Part shown: one piece after another, positions 1-6,890 of the stretch
How positions within the stretch are numbered: the stretch's first letter is position 1
Layout of the letters: every line of letters starts with the position of its first letter
Source: Candidatus Sabulitectum sp.
Lineage (GTDB): Bacteria > Fermentibacterota > Fermentibacteria > Fermentibacterales > JCC-6
Assembly: GCA_029934845.1 (NCBI GenBank)
Contig: JAOZLN010000039.1
Coordinates: 1 to 7,632, forward strand
DNA length: 7,632 bases
Direction of reading: 5' to 3'
Notes under the pieces: model-generated
Database searches by the model: none
Told to the model about the DNA's origin: nothing
What the model saw: the letters and a program-made list of their open reading frames with translations, nothing else
Position numbers and translations under genes: made by a program

Positions 1-283
1 CACCCCAATAAACATTTTGCCTTGTGTTGAAAACAAAGATGTTATTACTATACTTAAGAGAATACCCATACATCATGTTTTTTGCAATAGCTGTACTACT
101 ATGTTCTCGTAGAAGATTACCTGACAGAATGGAGTGCAGGGCACATTCTCTGCAGCCTTTCCGTTTTGTATCCTGCTGCAGAGGAAAATTGGTCAGGTAA
201 GAGTATTTATCCTTGTTCTCAATTTCATTAAGATGGAGTTCAAATTGGGGGTTGAGTTCGAGATCCTCAAGGATCTTATTCAT
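1..283 (-). CDS. Unrecognised open frame, partial (runs off the left edge)
   Basis: I do not recognise this product. The minus-strand frame is open from the stop at 377-379 to the window edge, about 125 codons, and the first ATG is at 283. From that ATG 94 residues are visible, beginning MNKILEDLEL, polar and rich in Asn, Lys and Tyr, with a Cys-x2-Cys (GCREC) near the middle and no signal peptide or membrane segment. There is no well-placed Shine-Dalgarno: the nearest purine run, ACAGG, abuts the ATG. The start could therefore lie elsewhere in the open frame, or this could be a gene remnant. It lies 166 bases downstream of the kinase stop on the same strand, with no convincing terminator between, so read-through from the kinase operon is possible. 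Support is only the length of the open frame and its protein-like composition. Confidence 0.35.
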   Translation of the reverse strand, partial: MNKILEDLELNPQFELHLNEIENKDKYSYLTNFPLQQDTKRKGCRECALHSILSGNLLREHSSTAIAKNMMYGYSLKYSNNIFVFNTRQNVYWG

Positions 284-449
284 CCTGTGGAAAAAGAACA
301 GCTGCGTCCCGTCTCTCTCTGCTTCAGTTCGGTTGCTGCTTCTTGATTGAAACCTACAATACCTCTCGAATCCGGCCTATGTCAATATGGAATAACCAGT
401 TAATCGGTCTTTACCGGTTCTGGAACATCTTGGTCTTAGCTGGTTTTTC

Positions 450-2615
450 TTAGTAACCATTTGACTTCAGAGCATTCTCCAGTTCAGAATACAGCATCTT
501 CAGAGTTGGCAGCAGTTCTCTTAATTTGACAGTGTTTCCCTGCTTGCCGGCCTGCTCCATTTCGAAGGCGGTATCCACCAGCTTTGAAGCGCTGAGATTT
601 GCTGCAGATCCCTTCAAAGAGTGTGCAGTGTGACCTGCTTCGATTGGATCGTCTCTACTGATCTGTCCGCTGATCTGATTTAACAGTTCCGGGGCATTCC
701 TCATGAATTCAGTAATGATAAGACCTGCCAGATCTTTGTCATCCATCATCCTGTCTAGAAATTCTTCTTTATCGAAGATGGCAGTATTTTGTACGTCAGG
801 ATCTTTGTCATGTTCATGAATTTTCTTTTCCGGAACGGTCTCTTCTCCGTAGTTCAGCCATTTCTTCAGTACTTTCGAGATGGGTACGGGACCAATTGGT
901 TTTGACAGGTAATCATTCATACCGGCTTCCATGCAGATGTTTTTGTCACCCTGCATTGCATGAGCTGTCATGGCAATTATGGGAATATTTCGATCTCGTA
1001 CACCGGAATCAGGGCTGCGTATTGCTCTGGTTGCCTCCAGTCCGTCCATGACCGGCATCTGTATGTCCATGAAAACAAGGTCATATGGAATCTGTTGCAG
1101 GGCAATAACGGATTCGCGACCATTGGCCACCGCATCCACCCGAACTCCTGTTTTCTTCAGTATGCCCATGGCCACCTGCTGATTGGTGATATTGTCTTCT
1201 ACAAGAAGGATCCTGAATTTATCAAGCTTCATCTCATTAAGGGAGTATTTCGTAACAAGATCTTTGCTGGATGCTGTCTGCAGGCCAATTAAAGCTGCCA
1301 ATGCTTCAAACAACTCTGATTGCCTTACCGGCTTTGTCAGATAGGCCGAGAAACCAATCTCTTTCATCCTTTTAGAATCCCCGCGCTGCCCCAGTGATGT
1401 CATCATAAGCAGGCGTATCTCTGCAAGTTTCTTGTCGGATTTAATCACTCGTCCCAGTGTTTCCCCATCCATTCCAGGCATTTGCATGTCAAGAACTGCT
1501 ATTTTGAACGGGTCATCAATGTCCAGTGAATCGTAGAGAATTTTGAGGGCAGCCGGACCATCTTCTGCTTCCTCGGTTCTGATACCCCATGCTCTGAATT
1601 GAATTGAAAGAATGTCTCTGTTGGTAGCATTGTCGTCAACAATAAGAATACGAGTTCCTTTGAGTGCATCCGGTTTTGTCAGTTCCTGCACTTCCTTACC
1701 GGATTTTTTAAAGGTTGCAGTGAACCAGAATTCTGAGCCTCTTCCCGGCTCGCTGTTTATTCCGATATTACCACCCATAAGCTCGGTAAGTTGTTTTGAA
1801 ATAGCAAGACCAAGGCCTGTGCCCCCGAACTGCCTTGTGGTGCTGCTGTCTGCCTGAGTGAAACTTTCAAACAGCTTTTTCTGCTTACCCTCAGGTATTC
1901 CGATGCCGGTATCTTTAACTGAGAATCGAATGCTGATGTCATCTTCGGCTGTTGAAGCAAGCGTGGCTGTTACCGAAACTTCTCCATGGGATGTGAACTT
2001 AATTGCGTTTCCTGCAAGATTGACCAGGATCTGGCGAAGTCTTCCAGGATCACCGATTATCATGGTTGGAATATCCGGTGCTGAAGCACAGATAAATTCC
2101 AAACCCTTTTCGTCAGCTTTAACAGCCATTATTTCAGCAAAATCCTCAAGGGTTAGAAGAAGGTTGAAATTAACATTTTCAAGTTCCAGTTTTCCCGCTT
2201 CTATCTTCGAAAAGTCAAGAATATCATTGATGATGTTCAGAAGGGCTTCTCCGCTGCTTCTTACGGTGCTTACATACCTGCGCTGTTCGTCAGACAGCTC
2301 TGTGTCCATAAGAAGAGTGTTCATACCCAGCACACCGTTCAATGGAGTTCTGATCTCGTGGCTCATGTTTGCCAGGAACTCACTTTTTGCTTTGCTGGCC
2401 ATTTCTGCAGCCAGTTTTGCGTTTTCCAGATCTACCGTCCTGCTTTTGATCTGCTCCTGCAAAAGAATATTGTTCTCGAAAACAGAATACGAATCTCCTG
2501 TTGATCTGATGCTTCGTTTTACTCGTTCCTTTAATGAAAAATTGATCTTCTTTTGTTTTGCCAGCAGTTTTTCCAGAGTATTTATCTTTTCCAGCAGGTC
2601 TTCGGTGGAATTCAT
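450..2615 (-). CDS. Soluble hybrid sensor histidine kinase (HisKA-HATPase-REC-REC-Hpt)
   Basis: This 721-residue kinase should autophosphorylate on His and pass phosphate His-Asp-His within one chain. Residues 1-84 form a charged helical or coiled-coil region; about 29-66 (KERVKRS... to SRTVDLENA) resembles the linker I recall from kinases next to FIST genes. HisKA carries H86 in SHEIRTPLNG. HATPase_c (about 187-302) has the N-box with N203, G1 DTGIGIP at 235-241 and G2 GGTGLGL at 264-270. REC1 (about 321-444) has the acidic pair D327/D328, acceptor D376 and K428. REC2 (about 467-586) has E473/D474, acceptor D517, T550 and K572. The C-terminal Hpt (about 614-714) has H665 in HSLKGS. All catalytic residues appear intact. 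There is no membrane segment, PAS or output domain, so the signal probably comes from the upstream FIST protein. I chose ATG 2615 because AGGAG lies 7 bases before it; the frame is open further upstream, but that part overlaps the FIST gene and has no kinase character. Confidence 0.95.
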   Translation of the reverse strand: MNSTEDLLEKINTLEKLLAKQKKINFSLKERVKRSIRSTGDSYSVFENNILLQEQIKSRTVDLENAKLAAEMASKAKSEFLANMSHEIRTPLNGVLGMNTLLMDTELSDEQRRYVSTVRSSGEALLNIINDILDFSKIEAGKLELENVNFNLLLTLEDFAEIMAVKADEKGLEFICASAPDIPTMIIGDPGRLRQILVNLAGNAIKFTSHGEVSVTATLASTAEDDISIRFSVKDTGIGIPEGKQKKLFESFTQADSSTTRQFGGTGLGLAISKQLTELMGGNIGINSEPGRGSEFWFTATFKKSGKEVQELTKPDALKGTRILIVDDNATNRDILSIQFRAWGIRTEEAEDGPAALKILYDSLDIDDPFKIAVLDMQMPGMDGETLGRVIKSDKKLAEIRLLMMTSLGQRGDSKRMKEIGFSAYLTKPVRQSELFEALAALIGLQTASSKDLVTKYSLNEMKLDKFRILLVEDNITNQQVAMGILKKTGVRVDAVANGRESVIALQQIPYDLVFMDIQMPVMDGLEATRAIRSPDSGVRDRNIPIIAMTAHAMQGDKNICMEAGMNDYLSKPIGPVPISKVLKKWLNYGEETVPEKKIHEHDKDPDVQNTAIFDKEEFLDRMMDDKDLAGLIITEFMRNAPELLNQISGQISRDDPIEAGHTAHSLKGSAANLSASKLVDTAFEMEQAGKQGNTVKLRELLPTLKMLYSELENALKSNGY

Positions 2616-2619
2616 ATCT

Positions 2620-3759
2620 TTACTCCTGTGGCTGGCTGCCAAAGACCACGCCGGTAAGAGTCTGGTTAACATGAATAGAGTTGAACTGCTCACCGAATGT
2701 ACTGAACCCCAGGAAATTGATCTTGTTAAGTTCAGCTTCTACCTCGGCACTCTTGTTCTTCTCGTTAATTTCGAGACGGCGCAGTATGCAATCACACCCG
2801 AGGGTTAGTTCGATGGAGGGAAATTCCTTCTGAATACTTTCTACTTTCTGTTGCAGAGTTTCAACAAGCCCCACCCCTTTGGCAACCGTTAAAGGCAGAC
2901 CGTTGTCGATAGCACAGAAGAATGTAAGGCTTCCATCTTCGTTTACCTTCTCGATGGATCTTACATACCAGTCATCACCTATCTGAAGCATCACAGGATA
3001 CATGGCGAAGATCTGAGAAGTGAGCTCTTCTGCCTGAAGTCCGATGATTGCTGCGTATTCTTCTGCAGCAGGTCCTCCATCTATCTCGTAGACAATTCTT
3101 CTGGAGGAATCTGCTTCCGTTATTACCATTTCTTTGTCTGACGGCACAAAATGCTGCAATTTGAAAGTTTTAAAGGGTAATCTGGTTTCTATCAGTGACA
3201 GTACAGCTGCGTTTGAAACAAAACGACCATCGGCATACACCATTGTCTCTTTGAAGTTCAAGCTGTCTCCTGATGAACCTCCTATGATGTTTACGCCATT
3301 CAGGGCAGCGTACAGTGCTGCCGTTACAGTTTCTTCCATAATAGACAAACCATCGATAAGTAAAAAGCCGAACATTTTTGCAGGATCAAAATCATCCGAG
3401 AATTCCAGACCGGTCTTTAAATTCTTCACGGCAGATCCCATGGATTCAAATTCAATCTTGTCCAGGGACTCCAGCAGAGTTGTATGAAAGCTGAACATCT
3501 CAGAAGAGAAACTTACTCCAACAATACCGCCGTTGCCATAGGTGGAGCCTATCTCTCCGGCGGTTGTACAGCCAACAACAGGGCAGGAGAAAGCCTCGTT
3601 CATGAACTCTGCGATCTTTGGAAGGTCGTAATCTGCAGAACAGAAAAAGATCACCCCGCCCATTTGATCCTGATGAAGTTTTTCTGCCAGTTCAGCAACT
3701 GCAGTCTGCTCATCTTTCGATGAGACTTCGGCTCTTCTTGTGTAGTCTCCGCTTATCAT
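2620..3759 (-). CDS. FIST domain signal-sensing protein (FIST_N + FIST_C)
   Basis: A 379-residue cytoplasmic protein with the two FIST halves. The FIST_N part (about 15-205) has GCTTAGEIGS at 63-72 and IIGGSSGD at 158-165. The FIST_C part (about 212-362) ends with the characteristic LGCDCILRRLE at 320-330, GFSTFGEQF at 351-359 and HVNQTLTG from 363. FIST domains are thought to sense small ligands, possibly amino acids or their derivatives, and are often found with histidine kinases, diguanylate cyclases or chemoreceptors; the ligand here is unknown. There is no signal peptide or membrane helix. The length is normal for a stand-alone FIST protein. I chose the start at 3759 because AAGGA lies 8 bases upstream; the ATG at 3768 overlaps that site and the frame-extending ATG at 3813 has no ribosome site. 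The gene is followed after four bases by the hybrid kinase, so the pair probably forms a ligand sensor and phosphorelay unit. Confidence 0.93.
   Translation of the reverse strand: MISGDYTRRAEVSSKDEQTAVAELAEKLHQDQMGGVIFFCSADYDLPKIAEFMNEAFSCPVVGCTTAGEIGSTYGNGGIVGVSFSSEMFSFHTTLLESLDKIEFESMGSAVKNLKTGLEFSDDFDPAKMFGFLLIDGLSIMEETVTAALYAALNGVNIIGGSSGDSLNFKETMVYADGRFVSNAAVLSLIETRLPFKTFKLQHFVPSDKEMVITEADSSRRIVYEIDGGPAAEEYAAIIGLQAEELTSQIFAMYPVMLQIGDDWYVRSIEKVNEDGSLTFFCAIDNGLPLTVAKGVGLVETLQQKVESIQKEFPSIELTLGCDCILRRLEINEKNKSAEVEAELNKINFLGFSTFGEQFNSIHVNQTLTGVVFGSQPQE
2623..2627 (-). promoter_or_regulatory. Ribosome binding site of the kinase gene, inside the FIST gene
   Basis: AGGAG on the minus strand is 7 bases before ATG 2615 and is formed by the last sense codons of the FIST gene (its GAG TAA end). 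The FIST stop codon occupies 2620-2622, so only four bases separate stop and start. This arrangement is typical of translational coupling and decides the kinase start. Confidence 0.8.
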
Positions 3760-3767
3760 GATTCCCA

Positions 3768-3772
3768 TCCTT
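3768..3772 (-). promoter_or_regulatory. Ribosome binding site deciding the FIST start
   Basis: AAGGA, within GGGAAGGATGGG on the minus strand, is 8 bases before ATG 3759. It overlaps or abuts the in-frame ATG at 3768, which therefore has no usable site of its own. This favours the 379-residue product. Confidence 0.65.
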
Positions 3773-3797
3773 CCCGAATTCTTTTGGCTTAGAAACA

Positions 3798-3810
3798 GTG
3801 GTTGAACCAC
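3798..3810. repeat. 13-bp inverted repeat in the FIST leader
   Basis: GTGGTTGAACCAC is a perfect 6+1+6 inverted repeat, 39 bases upstream of the FIST start and about 55 bases downstream of the predicted transcription start. It could be an operator for a dimeric regulator. A hairpin with a one-base loop is not feasible without opening inner pairs, so a DNA site is more likely than an RNA structure. No protein is identified. Confidence 0.4.
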
Positions 3811-3871
3811 CACCCCCGGTTGGATACGAAACCAATGTTAAAAGCTATGCCGGAAAAGACGGTTCAGAATG

Positions 3872-3900
3872 TTTATACGCTAAAGCGAACTCGATGTCCA
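3872..3900 (-). promoter_or_regulatory. Candidate sigma70-type promoter of the FIST-kinase operon
   Basis: On the minus strand a -35 box TGGACA (3895-3900) and a -10 box TATAAA (3872-3877) are separated by exactly 17 bases, each 5/6 to consensus. Transcription would start near 3865, giving a leader of about 105 bases before the FIST ATG. The spacer contains CGCTAAAGCG (3878-3887), a 4+2+4 inverted repeat touching the -10 box, where a repressor could bind. The stretch 3901-4029 upstream holds no gene I can support. The match is by eye against consensus. Confidence 0.5.
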
Positions 3901-4029
3901 TAAGGACAGTTCAGGTTAAGAAAATGAACAGCTGCATCACATTCCTTCCGGATTCAGTTTAATGTTTGCTGCTATGGATATGACACATGCTCTCGGGCAT
4001 TTTGCCAGGATATATCGGAAGAGATAGAG

Positions 4030-4111
4030 CCTAAATTCCCACAAAATTATACCTACACCGGCGACACCCCAAATGCCTTGTAGATTTCTTTCTGCCGTTT
4101 AGTCATCGGGA
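4030..4111 (-). repeat. IS-end direct repeat, left copy
   Basis: These 82 bases match 6891-6975 in the same orientation, with about 71 identical positions and one 3-base gap. Both copies begin CCTAAATTCCC on the plus strand, taken as the outer end of the element, and cover the last 20 or so codons of a transposase, its stop (CTA at 4053-4055 on the plus strand) and 23 bases beyond. The in-frame gap and silent-looking changes mean the copies diverged as coding sequence and are not one recent duplication. Confidence 0.8.
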
Positions 4112-4265
4112 GTTGAGGATGCAAATTTCTGAAGAGCATAATTACCTCTCTCTTGCAAATACAGCCAAATGTCTCGGTATGGGTCTGAAAGAGGCAACGA
4201 GAGAAACAGTCAGAGCCGGCCCGAAAACAGTCATGTACAAGGCAGGCTGTAGCTTTGGGAGGCAA
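4053..4265 (-). pseudogene. Transposase C-terminal remnant (IS1634/IS4-like)
   Basis: The frame ends PMTKRQKEIYKAFGVSPV and stops at 4053. This matches the C-terminal signature I know from IS1634-type DDE transposases (PLTKxQKEIYKAFG) and the end of the broken transposase on the right. Upstream of about 4111 the reading frame no longer looks like that family, although it stays open to 4265, so only the tail is certain and the rest may be decayed or foreign. No catalytic residues remain. It lies immediately downstream of the SUMF1-fold gene. The plus-strand frame over the same bases looks like a shadow. Confidence 0.6.
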
Positions 4266-4279
4266 CTGACTTATCAGTT
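4264..4279 (-). other. Perfect hairpin spanning the stop codon of the SUMF1-fold gene
   Basis: On the minus strand AACTGA-TAAG-TCAGTT forms a 6-bp stem with a four-base loop, and the TGA stop at 4274-4276 lies in its first arm. A second in-frame stop, TAA, follows directly in the loop. No U-run follows, so it is not a standard intrinsic terminator; it may protect the 3' end or be fortuitous. Confidence 0.35.
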
Positions 4280-6496
4280 CTGCAGGTCGTTTGTATTCTC
4301 CTGAAACATGTTTTCGAAAGAAGTCACAAATTTCCAGCAGCCGTTCTCGAGAAAGAGTTCAATCTCATCTTCACTGCCATTAAAAACAACCGGTACAATT
4401 GCGGTATCGCCGTCAATAATTGCATCGCCTATCTCTATTGAAATGGAGCTGAGGTCAGCTAAAACATCTTCAGCCATGAGGCTTATTGAGAAGAAATCAC
4501 CAGCTGTCAAATACTCAACCTCTTCTGCAGTGATATCAAACCCCATAGTGGTAAATATCTCAGAAGTACCTTGAGGATCATCCATAAATGATTCTGTGAT
4601 ACCAAGTAAATCTTCAGTTGCTTCTGCCGGTAAAAGGGAGAGAACCAAATATCCGTTCGAACTATTGTATGCGTCAAAAAAAACTTTAACGACCATCTCC
4701 GGAGTTCTAGATACTCTTACAAGACGGAAACCCACATTACTGAAACGACTGCCGGGAACAATGTAACAGCGTTCCGCTGATCGGCAATGAAGAGCTTCGA
4801 AGGCCTTATTACCGCAACGATAAATCCGTAAAGAATCCCTTCTACCGACCCAGGCGCTACCATCTGACGGAGCGCCTGAATAACTGTCATGATAGGTATC
4901 TTCGCACCATTCAGACACGTTGCCGCTCATGTCGTACAGTCCCCACGGATTGGGTTCCTTTTGAGCCACCGGATGAGAATTGTCATCGGAGTTGTCTTTG
5001 TACCAGCAGTATTTGTTAATTAAGCTGACAGGTGACACATCTCCCCAGTAATAGGCTGTATTTGTTCCTGCACGGCATGAGTATTCCCACTCCGCTTCAG
5101 AAGGAAGACGGTAAATGTAATCTGGATCCATTGCATTCATAACAACAGCGAATCTCTGACAGTCATTCCAGGATAGAAAATACATTGGATAATAGTATCC
5201 TTCTCCACTCAAACCCCATTCGGGATTTACAATATCCCGGTAGCTTCTGAGATCAGTTCCCATGATCTCGAGCCACATCCCCTGTGTTACCTCCGTGGTC
5301 ATCAGCTCGAAAGCACTAATATCAACTCTGTGCTGAGGGCCTTCATTGTTGTAACGACCATCTTCCGAAGAGGGGCTGCCCATTAGAAAAGATCCCGAAG
5401 GAATATGCGCGAACTCCATTCCTTCAACAGGACCCGGAGAAACTTCTTCAATTTCTATGCCGGTCTCTGATACCGAAGGCAGCTGGGCCAGTCGTTCGTG
5501 TACATAATCCGGAATCTGGTGTGTCAATTCACGGTCGGTCATCATCTCCACATAGATTTTGTAGTACTCCTCTGCCTCGGCATGTTCACCAAGTTCCCAC
5601 AGAACATCCGCTATGTTGATATGAGCTACCATCCTTTGTGGCTTCAGATCAAGAACCTTTCTCAGAACTACCAGGGATCTATCAAGATCATCTGTCTGTT
5701 CAAGATAATATGCGTAGTTGTTCATGATCATTGCATACTCGCCCAAGCCCATGTAATTCGCATAGTCACATTCAGCATAGTCCAGGCTGTCTGTGAAAGC
5801 GGTAAACCACTCTCTATCGGTATGAAGAAAGTCAGCAAGATCTCCGAACAGATCCACTGCTTCCTCGAAATTACCTTCAGTTTCGGCATCCCCTGCAGCT
5901 CTGTTTATGCTTCTTAGCAATCGGGCGATCATCTCATCGGTACTGTAATAGTTGCCGGGATAGAACATATAGTTCAGTTCATCTATTGCTTCCGCGATAT
6001 CTCCCTTGGCCATAAGACTGTCTGCTCTCTCCATCGCATCCAGTGAAGGGTCTCCATTGATGTATTGTAGAAGCACAAGTGACTTCTCCTCAACATTCCA
6101 TCGGTAACAACCTTTGCTATATCTCGCGGAAAAAGGCATCTGGAAGGAGAGACATATCTGATCTTCCTCTTCATCATAACTCGCATTTGATTTTGTGAAG
6201 TTGTGATTTCCCCTGTAGCCACCGGTTGCGAGCAAAAAAGGAATATCGGTATCAGAAGCTATTCCCAGCAGATAAATATTCAAGGAATCCTGCTCAACCT
6301 CGATACCGGCTATTTGAAGTTCGCAGATACCATCCGGGAGTTTCTCGGAATCAAAGTGGTAAACTTTCGGGAAGCAAGGAGATGGAGAAGAAGTATTCCA
6401 ATACTCCAGTAATGCACCGGAGATAGGCTGATAATCGATCTGACTCCAGGCGACAGACGCACAGACGAGAAGAACCAGAGCAAGTACACTTTTCAT
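4274..6496 (-). CDS. Exported TPR + SUMF1-fold (FGE-sulfatase domain) protein
   Basis: A 740-residue protein. Residues 1-18 are a Sec signal peptide (MKSVLALVLLVCASVAWS) with a likely cut before Q19; the LLVC stretch is a poor lipobox. Residues 20-150 are an acidic, probably beta-rich domain I do not recognise. About 155-319 holds TPR-like helical pairs, clearest at 259-319. The SUMF1 fold spans about 360-597, with GSFLMGS (368), TTEVTQGMW (400), YRLPSEAEWEYSCRAGT (462), NPWGLYDMSGNVSEW (516) and VGFR (588). The tail 598-740 looks NTF2-like. True formylglycine-generating enzymes use two copper-binding cysteines in this fold; the first is Phe here and the usual RGGS is RCGN, so catalysis is doubtful and a binding or structural role is more likely. 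Thirteen cysteines remain after the signal peptide, which fits an oxidising periplasm. I chose ATG 6496 because GAGGAGG lies 9 bases upstream and the signal peptide begins there; the frame is open to 6547. Substrate and partners are unknown. Confidence 0.9.
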   Translation of the reverse strand: MKSVLALVLLVCASVAWSQIDYQPISGALLEYWNTSSPSPCFPKVYHFDSEKLPDGICELQIAGIEVEQDSLNIYLLGIASDTDIPFLLATGGYRGNHNFTKSNASYDEEEDQICLSFQMPFSARYSKGCYRWNVEEKSLVLLQYINGDPSLDAMERADSLMAKGDIAEAIDELNYMFYPGNYYSTDEMIARLLRSINRAAGDAETEGNFEEAVDLFGDLADFLHTDREWFTAFTDSLDYAECDYANYMGLGEYAMIMNNYAYYLEQTDDLDRSLVVLRKVLDLKPQRMVAHINIADVLWELGEHAEAEEYYKIYVEMMTDRELTHQIPDYVHERLAQLPSVSETGIEIEEVSPGPVEGMEFAHIPSGSFLMGSPSSEDGRYNNEGPQHRVDISAFELMTTEVTQGMWLEIMGTDLRSYRDIVNPEWGLSGEGYYYPMYFLSWNDCQRFAVVMNAMDPDYIYRLPSEAEWEYSCRAGTNTAYYWGDVSPVSLINKYCWYKDNSDDNSHPVAQKEPNPWGLYDMSGNVSEWCEDTYHDSYSGAPSDGSAWVGRRDSLRIYRCGNKAFEALHCRSAERCYIVPGSRFSNVGFRLVRVSRTPEMVVKVFFDAYNSSNGYLVLSLLPAEATEDLLGITESFMDDPQGTSEIFTTMGFDITAEEVEYLTAGDFFSISLMAEDVLADLSSISIEIGDAIIDGDTAIVPVVFNGSEDEIELFLENGCWKFVTSFENMFQENTNDLQN

Positions 6497-6505
6497 AAAA
6501 TCTAA

Positions 6506-6512
6506 CCTCCTC
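6506..6512 (-). promoter_or_regulatory. Strong ribosome binding site of the SUMF1-fold gene
   Basis: GAGGAGG on the minus strand is 9 bases before ATG 6496, near consensus, and the following codons give a textbook signal peptide. It decides against the longer in-frame start at 6547. Confidence 0.85.
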
Positions 6513-6612
6513 GAATTATTGGAATAAGGAAACTGGATTTTCAACATATCCGCAACATTTCCAAATCAGTTCAAATTGTATGTAGATGCCACCATTTCTC
6601 TACCTGAAGTTG

Positions 6613-6641
6613 ACAATACCGCTTGAGAAACACGGAGTCAA
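6613..6641 (-). promoter_or_regulatory. Candidate sigma70-type promoter of the SUMF1-fold gene
   Basis: On the minus strand TTGACT (6636-6641, 5/6 to consensus) and TATTGT (6613-6618, 4/6) are separated by 17 bases. Transcription would start near 6606, giving a leader of about 110 bases. The box quality is moderate and the match is by eye. Confidence 0.4.
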
Positions 6642-6847
6642 ATATCGTTGCTCACAAATCAGTGTATTAGAAAAGTTTGCATAACACTAACTCATCAATA
6701 TTGTCACGGAGGGAGCGAGGAACAGACCATCGAAATGGTGGATTTCTCACTGGTAAACCTTTAACATTTTACGGTATCGTTCACTACTTCGTCTTGGAAC
6801 CGTCAGATATCCTCTGCAGGATTGTTCTTGACCCCGACACGTAAACA

Positions 6848-6859
6848 TATGTATACATA
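6848..6859. repeat. 12-bp perfect palindrome
   Basis: TATGTATACATA is a perfect palindrome about 30 bases outside the right IS remnant. A plus-strand TTGACC at 6828-6833 with TATACA at 6852-6857 (18-base spacer) overlaps it, so it could be an operator within a promoter pointing at the IS remnant, but no plus-strand gene follows. In AT-rich DNA it may be chance. Confidence 0.3.
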
Positions 6860-6890
6860 ACCCAAGAATGATGGTGAGCCAATCATGAAT

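Larger units (their letters stand above)
6497..6890. other. Non-coding region between the SUMF1-fold gene and the right IS remnant
   Basis: About 390 bases with no frame I would call a gene on either strand. It holds the leader, ribosome site and candidate promoter of the SUMF1-fold gene at its low end, and a 12-bp palindrome (6848-6859) near the IS end. The central part, about 6660-6830, shows nothing I recognise: no tRNA, riboswitch or tandem repeat. Confidence 0.6.

Noticed and set aside
134..346. Plus-strand frame of 70 codons at the left edge
   Set aside because: It has no ribosome site, and the opposite strand carries a longer open frame with a more natural composition.
394..419. Imperfect hairpin downstream of the kinase stop as a terminator
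   Set aside because: The stem is only 7 bp with a G-U pair and a 12-base loop, and no U-run follows on the minus strand.
1858..2808. Long plus-strand open frame of 316 codons opposite the kinase and FIST genes
   Set aside because: It is antisense to strongly supported kinase domains and the FIST 3' end, is Ser-rich and low in complexity, and matches no family; it is a codon-use shadow.
3905..3950. Tiny frame MQLFIFLT with a GGAAGGA site upstream of the FIST promoter, as a leader peptide
   Set aside because: It lies upstream of the predicted transcription start and has only 8 codons; nothing else supports it.
4113..4304. Plus-strand frame of 63 codons over the left IS remnant
   Set aside because: It is antisense to the transposase tail and the SUMF1-fold gene end, with no recognisable motif.
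4274..6496. Active formylglycine-generating enzyme for a neighbouring sulfatase
   Set aside because: No sulfatase is in the window, the first copper-ligand cysteine is Phe, and the block matches the non-catalytic SUMF1-fold length.
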